Below are positions 24,521 to 33,882 of a stretch of DNA of 64,000 nt, one piece after another (the stretch's first letter is position 1; each line of letters begins with the position of its first letter). The position numbers and the translations under genes are program-made. The notes beneath the pieces were generated by a model that did no database searches, was not told the origin of the DNA, and saw only the letters and a program-made list of their open reading frames with translations. Origin of the DNA: an uncultured Lachnospiraceae bacterium (lineage in GTDB: Bacteria > Bacillota > Clostridia > Lachnospirales > Lachnospiraceae); assembly GCA_910587045.1 (NCBI GenBank), contig CAJULG010000008.1:40502-104501 (forward strand), written 5' to 3'.

Positions 24521-26269
24521 ATGGAAATCTACATAACACAGCTTTTGAATATCAGCTATCAGGCGGCGATGATCATCTGTATTATTCTATTGGCAAGACA
24601 GGTGTTTTCCTGGATGCGGGTACCGAAGCGGTTCAGTTTTTTATTATGGCTTATACCGTTCCTTCGGATGCTGATTCCCTGGACGGTCGAAAGTGGTTTT
24701 AGTCTGTTGCCGACCCGGGCGCTTGGTCATCTGCTGCATCATTTGTTTGCAAAGACGGAACCGGAAAGCGGCGGCATCATCTCCCGGACTGTTTCTTACA
24801 TGCAGAATCCCGGTGTACCTGCAATATCTCCAACAGCAGGCGGAACCCTTCTGACCGTACCGGAATCCGTTCCGATCGAATCCTCAGATACCATATGGTC
24901 CTGGTGTTTCATTATGGGAATGATCTGGCTGGCAGGTTTTCTCGGTCTTATGGTCTACAGTCTGCTTTCCTACTGGCATCTGAAGCGGAGGTTGACCTGC
25001 AGTATGCATAAGGAGGGAAATATTTATCTGGCTGACCATATTACCACTCCATTTGTATTGGGTATATGGAAGCCGAGGATTTACCTGCCTTCGAATATTC
25101 AGGAACAGGAGCTTGCTTATGTGATCGCCCATGAGCAGATCCACATACGAAGAAGAGACCCGTTCCTAAAGATACTGGCATTTTTGATCACCGGTATTCA
25201 CTGGTTTAATCCGCTGGCGTGGGTTGCCTTTATCAATATGAGCAAGGATATGGAGTTATCCTGTGACGAAGCGGTCATGCAGCAGATCGGGGGAGACTGC
25301 AGGGAGGCTTATGCATCTGCTTTGCTGGAATTTACAACCGGAAAGGAGATACTTTCCGGGATGCCCCTTGCATTTGGAGAAAAAAATACGAAAAGGAGGA
25401 TTCAGAATATTATGAAATATAAAAAACCACTTACGATCACATGTGTATTTGCTGTACTGGCACTGATCGTGCTGGGAATCGGATTGTTAACCAGTCCAAA
25501 GCCGGATGCACTACCAGAACCTCCGGAAAATCAGGTTCCGGCCGGGGAGAACAGCGAGCAGAACATGGATGCGGATCAAATGAAATTAGAGAACCTGGCG
25601 GAACAAATGAAGGCGCTGGCAGAACTTACAGATCAGAAAACGGAGGAATTGGAGCATCTTATGGAACAAAAAAAGGTGCTGGAGGAACTGATAGCTGAAA
25701 AAGAGAAGGAGAGGGAGAGTCTTACAGAACAACAGAAGGATTCAGAAGATCTTCACAGAATAGACGAAGAGTTAGAGAGCCTTATAAAAGAAAAGAATGC
25801 GTTGGAAGACCATATCGCTCAGAATAAGACAGAACTGGAGAGCCTTGCAGAAGAAAAGAAGGCGCTGGAAGACCTTACGGATCAGGAAGGAAAGGATTCT
25901 GATAATTTACAGATGCTCAATTCCGGATTATATGCCATGGGAATGGAGGAAGAAGGACTGACTGCAACCGGAGGAACGATACAGATTTATAATCATTCGG
26001 ATGCAGAGATTACCTTTGGTGATGATTATTCCCTGTGGAGGCTGGAGCAGGAGCAATGGGTGCCGGTGCCATATATACTGGAGAACTGGGCATTTAATCT
26101 GCCGGCTTATCCGGTCGGGAGCGGAAAGATGAGAACACAGGAATTAGATTGGGAATGGCTGTACGGAAAACTGGAGTCCGGAACGTATCTTTTGAAAAAA
26201 CCGGTTCTGGTTCCGGGAGAGGCGGAAGGATATGACAAAATAGAATTGGGAATTCAGTTTACGTTGTAA
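24521..26269 (+). CDS. BlaR1-like M56 family membrane metalloprotease sensor
   Basis: Such proteins sense cell-envelope signals and trigger cleavage of the BlaI-type repressor. The 582 residues have N-terminal helices (about 7-55 and 127-150) and the zinc protease motif HEQIH (204-208), followed by the FNPLAW and MELSCDEAVM blocks. A transmembrane helix lies at about 307-325. The extracellular part then replaces the usual penicillin-binding domain. It has a Glu/Lys/Leu-rich coiled coil with repeated EELxxLxxEKxxLE-type units (about 350-465) and an Ig-like C-terminal domain (about 480-582). The ligand is therefore unlikely to be a beta-lactam. Confidence 0.88.
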   Translation: MEIYITQLLNISYQAAMIICIILLARQVFSWMRVPKRFSFLLWLIPFLRMLIPWTVESGFSLLPTRALGHLLHHLFAKTEPESGGIISRTVSYMQNPGVPAISPTAGGTLLTVPESVPIESSDTIWSWCFIMGMIWLAGFLGLMVYSLLSYWHLKRRLTCSMHKEGNIYLADHITTPFVLGIWKPRIYLPSNIQEQELAYVIAHEQIHIRRRDPFLKILAFLITGIHWFNPLAWVAFINMSKDMELSCDEAVMQQIGGDCREAYASALLEFTTGKEILSGMPLAFGEKNTKRRIQNIMKYKKPLTITCVFAVLALIVLGIGLLTSPKPDALPEPPENQVPAGENSEQNMDADQMKLENLAEQMKALAELTDQKTEELEHLMEQKKVLEELIAEKEKERESLTEQQKDSEDLHRIDEELESLIKEKNALEDHIAQNKTELESLAEEKKALEDLTDQEGKDSDNLQMLNSGLYAMGMEEEGLTATGGTIQIYNHSDAEITFGDDYSLWRLEQEQWVPVPYILENWAFNLPAYPVGSGKMRTQELDWEWLYGKLESGTYLLKKPVLVPGEAEGYDKIELGIQFTL

Positions 26270-26290
26270 TTGTGGAAACATAGCAGAAAG

Positions 26291-26334
26291 AGGATGGTCA
26301 TATATTTAGAACAGGAGTATAGGACCGTCCTTTT
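26291..26334 (+). terminator. Probable terminator after the BlaR1-like gene
   Basis: AGGATGGTC pairs with GACCGTCCT (one G-T pair) around a loop of about 23 bases and is followed by TTTTCTTT. The long loop makes this less certain than the other terminators. Confidence 0.5.
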
Positions 26335-26370
26335 CTTTGTGATCCGGCAGGTGGAGAAGAGAGGGAAATC

Positions 26371-26399
26371 TTGACAATTTTCATTGATTATGCTAGCCT
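26371..26399 (+). promoter_or_regulatory. Promoter of the alanine/sodium symporter gene
   Basis: TTGACA (26371-26376), a 17-base spacer and TAGCCT (26394-26399). The -35 is perfect and the -10 is weak. Confidence 0.5.
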
Positions 26400-26444
26400 G
26401 ATTTGAGAATATTGTCATATAATCAGTTAAAAAAGGGGAAGAGT

Positions 26445-27863
26445 ATGGAAGCATTTAATGAGGTGTTACAAAAAATTTATGATATGATCTCGGGAGTTCC
26501 CCTGATAATACTGATTCTATTTGGCGGTATCTTTCTTACGATACGTCTTGGGGGCGTTCAGATCCGTAAACTGCCGTTAGCCCTTCGCTGGATGATCCAG
26601 AATGAGGAGGATGGAACCGGTGAGATTTCTTCCTTTGGTGCGTTGTGCACCGCTTTATCTGCGACTATAGGAACCGGGAATATTGTTGGGGTTGCTACTG
26701 CGATCGCGGCAGGAGGGCCGGGAGCGCTGTTATGGATGGAAATTGCAGCATTATTTGGCATGGCTACGAAGTATGCAGAAGGATTGCTGGCTGTCAAGTA
26801 CCGGGTGGTGGATAAGGATAATCACAGTCTGGGCGGTCCCTTTTACTATATTGAGCATGGAATGGGGAAAAAGTGGAGGTGGCTGGCGAAACTGTTTGCT
26901 TTTTTTGGTGTTTGTGTCGGTTTATTCGGTATCGGAACATTTTCACAGGTAAATGGTATTTCTTCTGCAGTAAAGAATTTCTTTGATCCGAGTATGAGTT
27001 GGACGGTTGACATTCCGGGGATCGGAACTTATTCCTGGACTGTGATCATTGCCTCTCTGGTCATCAGCGTGTGTACCGCGCTGGTTTTGATCGGTGGAGT
27101 CAAGCGTATTTCTAAAGTGTCTGAGATGGTAGTTCCATTTATGGCAGGTATCTATATATTATTCTGTCTGGTACTTCTGATCTGTAATATACGGGCAATT
27201 CCAACCGCAGTGTCTATTATCGTAAAAGGAGCGTTTAACCCTGCTGCAGTGACGGGTGGTCTGGTAGGGACTATGATGATCGCAGTGCAGAAGGGTGTGG
27301 CCAGAGGAATCTTTTCCAATGAGGCAGGGCTTGGCTCTGCTCCTATTGCTGCGGCAGCAGCAAAGACCAGGGAACCGGTGCGTCAGGGGCTGGTATCCAT
27401 GACCGGTACCTTTATTGATACGATCATTATCTGTACCATGACCGGTCTTTCGATTGTGCTGACAGGCGCCTGGAAGGTAGAAGGTCTGGAAGGCGTGGAG
27501 GTCACGACGTATGCGTTTAATTCCGGTCTGCCGATTCCGGCAGGTGCATCCTCTTTTGTATTGATGCTTTGCCTGGTATTCTTCGCATTTACCACCATTC
27601 TAGGATGGAATTATTATTCGGAACGTTGTCTGGAGTACTTGTTTGACGGTGAGCGAAAATATATTAAAGTATTCCGGTGGTTGTATATTCTGGCTGTATT
27701 TATCGGGCCTTATATGACGGTGACTGCAGTATGGACGATAGCGGATATTTTTAACAGTCTGATGGCAATACCGAATATGATCGCTTTGTTTGCCTTAAGC
27801 GGCATTGTAGTAAAGGAGACAAAGGATTTCTTTCAAAAAAGAGCATCAGCAAAGGAAAAATGA
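26445..27863 (+). CDS. AGCS family alanine/glycine:sodium symporter
   Basis: Imports alanine or glycine with Na+. The start at 26445 (MEAFNEVLQKIYD) follows AGGGGAAG; an ATG 42 bases upstream is too near the promoter. The 472 residues form about 11 helices with the family signatures FGALCTALSATIGTGNIVGVATAI (about 66-89) and GIFSNEAGLGSAPIAAAAA (near 288-306). The stop overlaps the start of the next gene (ATGA), so the methyltransferase may be co-translated. Confidence 0.93.
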   Translation: MEAFNEVLQKIYDMISGVPLIILILFGGIFLTIRLGGVQIRKLPLALRWMIQNEEDGTGEISSFGALCTALSATIGTGNIVGVATAIAAGGPGALLWMEIAALFGMATKYAEGLLAVKYRVVDKDNHSLGGPFYYIEHGMGKKWRWLAKLFAFFGVCVGLFGIGTFSQVNGISSAVKNFFDPSMSWTVDIPGIGTYSWTVIIASLVISVCTALVLIGGVKRISKVSEMVVPFMAGIYILFCLVLLICNIRAIPTAVSIIVKGAFNPAAVTGGLVGTMMIAVQKGVARGIFSNEAGLGSAPIAAAAAKTREPVRQGLVSMTGTFIDTIIICTMTGLSIVLTGAWKVEGLEGVEVTTYAFNSGLPIPAGASSFVLMLCLVFFAFTTILGWNYYSERCLEYLFDGERKYIKVFRWLYILAVFIGPYMTVTAVWTIADIFNSLMAIPNMIALFALSGIVVKETKDFFQKRASAKEK

Positions 27864-28705
27864 AGCAGTGTACAGTGAGAGAAACAGAAACGGATGGGAT
27901 CACGATCATGACTGAGCTGGAGGAATATTATAATAAATTCAATGAGGAGAAGCGTCTCAATTCCCGGTATGGACAAGTGGAATTTCGAACCTCTATGCAG
28001 TATATTCATAAATATCTGGATATCGTAGAAGCTGCCGGCATTTCGAAAGAATCCATTCAGATTCTGGATATTGGTGCCGGAACCGGAAGATACTCGGTAG
28101 CACTGGCAGAGGAAGGGTATTCGGTAACAGCAGTGGAGCTGGTACGGTATAATCTGGGAATCCTGAAGAAAAAGGGAAGCTGTGTCAGAGCCATGCAGGG
28201 GGACGCCCGGAAGCTCTCGAAGCTGGAGGAGGAACAGTTTGATATTACTTTGTTATTTGGTCCGTTGTATCATTTATTCACCTTCGAGGACAAACTGCAG
28301 GCTTTAACTGAGGCAAAGCGTGTAACGAAGAAGGGAGGAGTGATTCTGACTGCTTATTGCATGAATGAGTACGGAGTGATCACCTATGCCTTCAAGGAGG
28401 GACATATTCAGGAGTGTATGGAAGCTGATCGCCTGACAGAGGCCTTCCATTGTGTTTCCGGGGAAAAAGACTTATATGATTATGTCCGGCTTGAAGACAT
28501 TGATGCATTGAATCTGGCAGCAGGTCTGCAGCGGATACAGATCATTTCACCGGATGGTCCGGCGAATTATATTCGTCCGACCCTGAATGCCATGGATGAC
28601 GATACGTTTGAATTATTTATGAAATATCATTTATCTACCTGTGAGCGACAGGATCTGATCGGAGCCGGAGCACATACGGTGGATATACTGCGTAAGCCTG
28701 TATAA
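27860..28705 (+). CDS. SAM-dependent methyltransferase, class I
   Basis: A 281-residue Rossmann-fold methyltransferase. The SAM-binding motif is ILDIGAGTGRYSVALAEEGY (about 69-88), followed by the acidic VTAVELV strand and QFDITLLFGPLYHLF (motif IV region, about 128-142). The substrate is unknown; small-molecule targets are common in this group. The ATG at 27860 overlaps the symporter stop and has AAAGG nearby. The ATG at 27908 (MTELEEYYNKF) would give a protein closer to the usual N-terminus and remains possible. Confidence 0.85.
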   Translation: MKQCTVRETETDGITIMTELEEYYNKFNEEKRLNSRYGQVEFRTSMQYIHKYLDIVEAAGISKESIQILDIGAGTGRYSVALAEEGYSVTAVELVRYNLGILKKKGSCVRAMQGDARKLSKLEEEQFDITLLFGPLYHLFTFEDKLQALTEAKRVTKKGGVILTAYCMNEYGVITYAFKEGHIQECMEADRLTEAFHCVSGEKDLYDYVRLEDIDALNLAAGLQRIQIISPDGPANYIRPTLNAMDDDTFELFMKYHLSTCERQDLIGAGAHTVDILRKPV

Positions 28706-28752
28706 AGAAGTACGGATGCAGGAAACAGAAGGGCAGGGACGGTTAGAAGAAG

Positions 28753-29400
28753 ATGAAGCAGAAGATAATCCGTTTTATTTATTACCTACTGGGAATGATC
28801 ATACTTGCATTTGGAATATCGCTCAATACGAAATGCGGTCTGGGCGTATCTCCGATCATTTCTATATCTTACAGTGTTTCTGTGATCTGGAATTTGAATT
28901 TTGGCAATATGACTCTGATCCTGTACTGTCTGTTTGTAGTAGTACAGTACATTTTGCGGGGAAAAAACAGCCGTCTGCACGATCTCCTGCAGGTTCCGGC
29001 GGCTTTGCTGGTCAGTCAGCTTCTGAATCTGTTTGATTATCTGCTGGTCTTTGAACTGACCGGCTTCTGGTGGAAGCTTTTGCTGCTGGTGACTGCGATT
29101 CTGCTGACGGGCCTTGGAATCGTGCTATCGGTAAATATGAGGCTGGTACCCAATCCGGGAGACGGGATAGTACAGGCTATTTCAGATAAGACCGGGAAGC
29201 CGCTTGGGTTGACGAAGAATTTATTTGATGTAGGCTGTATTCTTGTTTCCTGTTCCGTTGGACTGATATTTGCCGGCGGATTAGTGGGAATCGGAGTTGG
29301 AACGGTGCTCGCAGTGATCGGCGTCGGTCGGGCTGTTGCACTGTTCAATCATCTGTTCCGGAATGGACTTCTGCGCCAGGCCGGGCTTACAGAATCATAG
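28753..29400 (+). CDS. YczE/YitT-like integral membrane protein
   Basis: A 215-residue protein with five to six hydrophobic helices. The N-terminal LLGMIILAFGISLNTKCGLGVSPI and central NPGDGIVQAISDKTGKPLGLTKNLFDV blocks are typical of the YczE/YyaS/YitT group. The function is not established; some relatives influence peptide synthesis or transport. Gap to the methyltransferase is 47 bases, and the next gene begins 13 bases after its stop, suggesting an operon. Confidence 0.8.
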   Translation: MKQKIIRFIYYLLGMIILAFGISLNTKCGLGVSPIISISYSVSVIWNLNFGNMTLILYCLFVVVQYILRGKNSRLHDLLQVPAALLVSQLLNLFDYLLVFELTGFWWKLLLLVTAILLTGLGIVLSVNMRLVPNPGDGIVQAISDKTGKPLGLTKNLFDVGCILVSCSVGLIFAGGLVGIGVGTVLAVIGVGRAVALFNHLFRNGLLRQAGLTES

Positions 29401-29413
29401 AAATGGAGCCAGG

Positions 29414-30448
29414 ATGAAATACTACTTTGCCCCCATGGAGGGGATTACCAGATATACATATCGGAATGCGGTCTGGAAGCATTTTCCTTATGTAGACAAG
29501 TTCTATGCACCATTTATCCAGCCCAATCCAAGAAGAGTGTTTGTGCCGAAGGAGGAACGGGATATCCTGCCGGAGCATAATGAGGGGATTCCTTTAGTAC
29601 CACAGGTACTGACCTGCAGTGCGGATGGATTCATCCGGGCAGGAAGAGCGTTGGAGGCTTATGGTTATACGGAGGTGAATCTGAATCTTGGCTGTCCCTC
29701 CGGTACGGTAGTATCTAAGGGAAAGGGTGCCGGAATGCTGGCAGATGCGCAGAAGCTGGAAGAATTTTTTAATGAGGTGTTCGCTGTGGAGTGGAAGGCG
29801 AGGATTACGGTAAAGACCCGGCTGGGAGCGACAGAGGAGGACGATTTTCTGGAACTTATGCAGGTATTTTTACGGTTTCCGATCGCAGAGCTTATCATAC
29901 ATCCCAGATATCGCACGGATTTTTACAAGGGAACACCCCGGATGGAATGGTTTTGGCAGGCAATGAAGATGAGGGATCAGGCAGGTAGGCAGGTGAAGGA
30001 AGGTTTGCCCGGAATGGATATGTGCTACAACGGAAATATCTTTACAAAGCAGGATTATATTCAGCTTTGCCCGGAATGTCAGTCGGGGATTCTGGCAGAT
30101 GAAGATTCCGGCAGCAGCCTGAACAGTGTTATGATCGGACGGGGATTGCTGGCGAATCCGGCGCTGGTAAGAGAAATAAAGGGCGGGCCGCCGCTTACCA
30201 TGACGGAGCTGAAGGCATTTCATGATGATATACTGGAGCATTACCGGCGGCTGGATTTTGGTGAGACAAATACCATATATAAGATGAAGGAGCTTTGGAA
30301 TTACTGGGGGACGATCATTGATAATGCTCCTCGGGAATTAAAACGGGTACGGAAGGCTGCCCGGTATGCAGATTACATTCCGGCAACGGACATGTTGTTC
30401 CGGACCGGTACGCTTACCCGGACACGTGGATATTTACCAGGGATGTGA
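29414..30448 (+). CDS. dus: tRNA-dihydrouridine synthase family protein
   Basis: Reduces uridine to dihydrouridine in tRNA using FMN. The start at 29414 (MKYYFAPMEGITRYTYRN) follows GGAG by 5 bases and fits the conserved FAPMEG opening; a frame 78 bases longer would run back into the preceding gene. Other family marks in the 344 residues are VNLNLGCPSGTVVSKGKGAGML (about 92-113, including the catalytic Cys of GCP), ITVKTRLG and MIGRGLLANPAL. The substrate positions in tRNA cannot be told from sequence. Confidence 0.92.
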   Translation: MKYYFAPMEGITRYTYRNAVWKHFPYVDKFYAPFIQPNPRRVFVPKEERDILPEHNEGIPLVPQVLTCSADGFIRAGRALEAYGYTEVNLNLGCPSGTVVSKGKGAGMLADAQKLEEFFNEVFAVEWKARITVKTRLGATEEDDFLELMQVFLRFPIAELIIHPRYRTDFYKGTPRMEWFWQAMKMRDQAGRQVKEGLPGMDMCYNGNIFTKQDYIQLCPECQSGILADEDSGSSLNSVMIGRGLLANPALVREIKGGPPLTMTELKAFHDDILEHYRRLDFGETNTIYKMKELWNYWGTIIDNAPRELKRVRKAARYADYIPATDMLFRTGTLTRTRGYLPGM

Positions 30449-30477
30449 TAAAATATGATGAAATAATATATAAATCA

Positions 30478-30486
30478 TGCTATACT
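30478..30486 (+). promoter_or_regulatory. Extended -10 promoter of the carbonic anhydrase gene
   Basis: TG-C-TATACT (30478-30486) with a weak ATGAAA 17 bases upstream (30458-30463). A start near 30493 leaves a leader of about 95 bases. Confidence 0.5.
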
Positions 30487-30587
30487 ATAAGCACAATAAA
30501 GGCAGGTGCAGGACAGGCAGACGGGAGATGATCGGATGTCTGAAGCATGTTCCGTTATGCAGTCTCGGCACAGAAAAGGAGGATGTT

Positions 30588-31154
30588 ATGCAAGAGGCAA
30601 AGGTATCAGCAGCAGAGGCACTGGCTAAATTAAAAGAGGGAAATGAGCGCTATTTATCCGCAACCACGAATTCCGGTGATATTTCAACGTTGATCCGTAA
30701 GCGTACCTGTGATGAGGGTCAAAGCCCATACGCAATTATCGTGACCTGTTCGGATTCCAGAGTGATCCCGGAGAGCATTTTTATGGCAGGGATCGGCGAG
30801 TTATTTGTGATTCGTGTTGCCGGGAATGTAATGGATAAGCATCAGCTGGGAAGTGTTGAGTACGCAGCAGACCATTTAGGAACGAGGCTTGTTGTTGTAT
30901 TGGGACATGAGCATTGTGGTGCAGTAGGAGCAGCCATGGGTGCGGCACCGGGCGGTTATGTACAGTCCATAACGGATGAAATCTGTAAAGCAATCGGCGA
31001 TGAGAAGGATGAATACCGTGCATGCTGTCTGAATGTGGAAAGAAGTGTAACTGCCATTCAGGAAGGGTTGAATGTGAAGAATGAGGAAGGCGGATTGAAG
31101 GTATGCGGAGCATACTATCATATCGGCAGTGGTAAGGTAGATTTCTTCGACTAA
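30588..31154 (+). CDS. Beta-class carbonic anhydrase
   Basis: Interconverts CO2 and bicarbonate. The start at 30588 (MQEAKVSAAEALAKLKEGNERY) follows AAAGGAGG by 5-6 bases; an upstream in-frame ATG at 30477 overlaps the promoter. The zinc ligands are all present: C54 and D56 in CSDSRV, H107 and C110 in HEHC. R58 forms the usual Asp-Arg dyad. The 188 residues are complete, with the GSVEYAADHLG helix before the second motif. A bidirectional terminator follows. Confidence 0.94.
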   Translation: MQEAKVSAAEALAKLKEGNERYLSATTNSGDISTLIRKRTCDEGQSPYAIIVTCSDSRVIPESIFMAGIGELFVIRVAGNVMDKHQLGSVEYAADHLGTRLVVVLGHEHCGAVGAAMGAAPGGYVQSITDEICKAIGDEKDEYRACCLNVERSVTAIQEGLNVKNEEGGLKVCGAYYHIGSGKVDFFD

Positions 31155-31193
31155 GTGTTTTTATTAGGAAGCTTTGCGAGGGAAACAGAAAAG

Positions 31194-31233
31194 AAAATGA
31201 GAAGACCGCCTGACTGGTGTGTCTTCTCATTTT
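31194..31233. terminator. Bidirectional terminator between carbonic anhydrase and pgsA
   Basis: AAAATGAGAAGAC (31194-31206) pairs perfectly with GTCTTCTCATTTT (31221-31233). The A/T ends let it serve both converging transcripts. Confidence 0.88.
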
Positions 31234-31237
31234 GTAT

Positions 31238-31867
31238 TTAATCTTCTTTCGGTGCTTCTTCCGTCAATTCCGGATGCTTCTCCTGATATCGTCTGGAATT
31301 CAGTTTCCAGAACATATGAATATATAAGATCATGCTTCCGGCAAGCCCGACAGCACTGATTGTCATAAGAATATTGGCAAGTACAGTTGGCATATTCGGA
31401 AACAGTACCAGGGCAATAAATACAACAAATACAATAGCGGTACATACCTTGCCAAACCACTGGGCGGAATCCCATATTTTCTTATTTTTCCGGAAAGTGC
31501 CATACAGTGCCATGAACATCATGCTCAGTTCTTTAATGACAAGCAGGATCAATACATAGAGCATCTGCGGAAAACGCCAGCACAGACAGAATGCAATGGT
31601 AATGTGGGTCAGCTTATCTGCGATCGGATCCAGAACCTTTCCTAATTCAGAGATCATATTATATTTACGGGCGATCTTTCCGTCTGCCAGATCTGTAAGT
31701 GCTGAGATGGCAAGGACGATCGTAGAACGGAGAAACTCCAGGTTCGTTTCAGCCTGTAAATACAATGTTACAAACAGTGGCAATAACAGGATCCGGAACA
31801 GACTCAGTATATTCGGTATGGTAATAATTTTGTTTTTATATGGAGAATCCATATTATTTGTACTCAT
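31238..31867 (-). CDS. pgsA: CDP-alcohol phosphatidyltransferase, probable phosphatidylglycerophosphate synthase
   Basis: Makes phosphatidylglycerophosphate from CDP-diacylglycerol and glycerol 3-phosphate in the membrane. The start at 31867 (MSTNNMDSPYKNKIITIPN) follows GAGGAG; a longer frame would overlap trpS. The catalytic motif D-G-x2-A-R-x8-G-x3-D-x3-D is intact (DGKIARKYNMISELGKVLDPIAD, about 62-84). The 209 residues have the typical IPNILSLFRILLLPLF N-terminus but a longer charged C-terminus. It lies 16 bases downstream of trpS and is probably co-transcribed. Confidence 0.88.
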   Translation of the reverse strand: MSTNNMDSPYKNKIITIPNILSLFRILLLPLFVTLYLQAETNLEFLRSTIVLAISALTDLADGKIARKYNMISELGKVLDPIADKLTHITIAFCLCWRFPQMLYVLILLVIKELSMMFMALYGTFRKNKKIWDSAQWFGKVCTAIVFVVFIALVLFPNMPTVLANILMTISAVGLAGSMILYIHMFWKLNSRRYQEKHPELTEEAPKED

Positions 31868-31883
31868 AACACTCCTCTTGAGG

Positions 31884-32975
31884 TCAAACCCCGGAATTGA
31901 ATTTTTCCTGCTGGGCCTGAATAAGCTCAGCATCATCAAAATAATTGATCCGCATGGAAGCTTTGACTTCTGCTAATGTCTTTGCTGCTGCCTTCTGTGC
32001 GGCGATACTTCCCTGACGGAGGATCTCATAGATTGCAGGGATATCCTGTTCTAACTCTTTTCTTCTGGCACGAATCGGTGCAAGCTCGCTTTGCAACACT
32101 GCATCCAGGAACCGTTTTACCTTGATATCTCCAAGACCACCACGTTGATAATGCGCCTTTAATTCCTCCAGATTCGGATATTCCGGAAGAAATTGTGCAA
32201 AGTGTGCATCTGTGGCAAAGGCATCCAGATAAGTAAATACCGTATTTCCCTCCAGATTTCCCGGATCACTGATTTTAATATGATTCGGATCGGTATACAT
32301 GCTCATGACTTTTTTTCTTACATCGTCCTCGGAATCAGACAGGTAAATGCAGTTCCCCAGGGATTTGCTCATCTTCGCCTTGCCATCCGTACCGGGAAGG
32401 CGGGAACATACTGTATTTTTCGGGATCAATGCTTCCGGCTCTACCAGGGTATCACCATAAACAGAGTTAAATTTACGAACAATCTCCCGGGCCTGCTCCA
32501 GCATAGGAAGCTGATCCTCGCCAACAGGAACCGTAGTTGCCTTAAAAGCAGTGATATCGGCTGTCTGGCTGATTGGATAAGTAAAGAACCCAACCGGAAT
32601 GCTGGCCTCGAAGTTCCGCATCTGAATTTCAGATTTTACGGTCGGATTCCGCTGTAAGCGGGATACCGTAACCAGATTCATATAATAGAAGGATAGTTCT
32701 GTTAACTCTGGAATCTGGGACTGTATAAATAAATGGGATTTTGCAGGATCCAGACCACAGGAAAGGTAGTCCAGCGCCACTTCAATGATATTTTCCCGCA
32801 CCTTATCCGGGTTATCCGCATTATCCGTTAATGCCTGGGCATCTGCGATCATGATAAAAATCTTATCATATTCGCCGGAATTCTGTAATTCCACACGACG
32901 TTTCAGGGATCCTACATAATGGCCCAGATGCAATTTCCCGGTTGGACGGTCACCGGTTAAAATAATTTTATCCAT
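31884..32975 (-). CDS. trpS: Tryptophan-tRNA ligase
   Basis: Charges tRNA-Trp. The 363-residue class I synthetase has the HIGH-like motif (GDRPTGKLHLGHYVG, about 7-21) and the KMSKS motif (DGKAKMSKSLGN, near 198-209). The start at 32975 (MDKIILTGDRPTG) follows AAGGAAGA at 32983-32990; an ATG 21 bases upstream is less well placed. T-box leaders often control trpS in Firmicutes, but the T-box core was not found in the 280 bases upstream on this strand. pgsA follows. Confidence 0.95.
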   Translation of the reverse strand: MDKIILTGDRPTGKLHLGHYVGSLKRRVELQNSGEYDKIFIMIADAQALTDNADNPDKVRENIIEVALDYLSCGLDPAKSHLFIQSQIPELTELSFYYMNLVTVSRLQRNPTVKSEIQMRNFEASIPVGFFTYPISQTADITAFKATTVPVGEDQLPMLEQAREIVRKFNSVYGDTLVEPEALIPKNTVCSRLPGTDGKAKMSKSLGNCIYLSDSEDDVRKKVMSMYTDPNHIKISDPGNLEGNTVFTYLDAFATDAHFAQFLPEYPNLEELKAHYQRGGLGDIKVKRFLDAVLQSELAPIRARRKELEQDIPAIYEILRQGSIAAQKAAAKTLAEVKASMRINYFDDAELIQAQQEKFNSGV

Positions 32976-33255
32976 AATAGTTTCTTCCTTATACATTTAA
33001 AATAATCTAATGGCAATTATAGAAGGTATCGCCCGGTATGTCAAGGAAAAGCACTGGAAGATATTACTACTGGGCATTTTGATCATTCTTATGATATAGT
33101 ATGAAAAATAAGAATCTGCAAAAAATGAATTTATTATTTCATAAATTTTTCTAAAAAAAGGATAGACTTTTGTTTAGAAAAAATTTATACTGGAATACTA
33201 AGGGAAACAGTTTCACTGTTGAAACAAGATTAAGCACAATGGAGGTGGTGATTTT

Positions 33256-33828
33256 ATGAGAAAAAAGAGCCATTGGCATTTAGCAGATTATCTGATTCGT
33301 GAAAATGAACGACCGGCAATAGAATTCATGTTTAAGTTAGGGAGTGTTGCTCCTGATTTTATGATACGCTCCATGATCCAGGGGCATAGCTATGAGACAA
33401 CTGCACAGCGGGTAGAACAGAGGATTACCAAGCTTGAGGAACGGGGACGATGGAATCTGGTTTCAGCCTATCGTCTGGGTTACGTGACCCATTATCTTGC
33501 TGATTATTTTACAGCGCCCCATAATCTGCATGGAGAATTTGGATTCCGGGCACATTGCTCTTTTGAAAAGCGGCAGCTTCAAATGCTCCGTAGCCAGTTG
33601 GGACGTCAGTACCATACCGGTATGGACTATGAGGGGCAGAGTGATGTAATGGAATACCTGAGAAACAAGCATGAAGAGTATTTAGAGAAATCTCCGGAAG
33701 TGCAGACAGACTGTGACTATATCATTGATGTGACAGAGCAGGTATCCTATCAGATGTTTGCACTGTTTAATACAAGACAGCAGGAGGTTCGTTATCGCCG
33801 CTTTTTGCACCATCGGGCTGTAATGTGA
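33256..33828 (+). CDS. Zinc-dependent phospholipase C-like protein
   Basis: The 190-residue product resembles the alpha-helical zinc phospholipase C/S1-P1 fold. His and Asp pairs that could bind metal occur in HWHLADYL (about 6-13), GSVAPDF (about 29-35), HSYETTAQR, GYVTHYLADYFTAPHN (about 77-92) and AHCSFEK (about 99-105). It lacks a signal peptide, so it is likely cytoplasmic; several Clostridia carry such short forms with unproven activity. GGAGGTGG precedes the ATG. Confidence 0.78.
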   Translation: MRKKSHWHLADYLIRENERPAIEFMFKLGSVAPDFMIRSMIQGHSYETTAQRVEQRITKLEERGRWNLVSAYRLGYVTHYLADYFTAPHNLHGEFGFRAHCSFEKRQLQMLRSQLGRQYHTGMDYEGQSDVMEYLRNKHEEYLEKSPEVQTDCDYIIDVTEQVSYQMFALFNTRQQEVRYRRFLHHRAVM

Positions 33829-33882
33829 GAATGTGGAGAATAAATAAAAAATAAATTAAACAGAAAAAACATAATAAAAATA

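Noticed and set aside
24521..26269. Penicillin-binding sensor domain in the BlaR1-like protein
   Set aside because: The outer part has no SxxK/SxN/KTG motifs; it is a coiled coil with an Ig-like end.
29336..29413. Upstream extension of the dihydrouridine synthase
   Set aside because: It overlaps the YczE-like gene and the conserved FAPMEG opening starts at 29414.
32976..33255. T-box leader of trpS
   Set aside because: The conserved T-box core was not found on the - strand in this interval.
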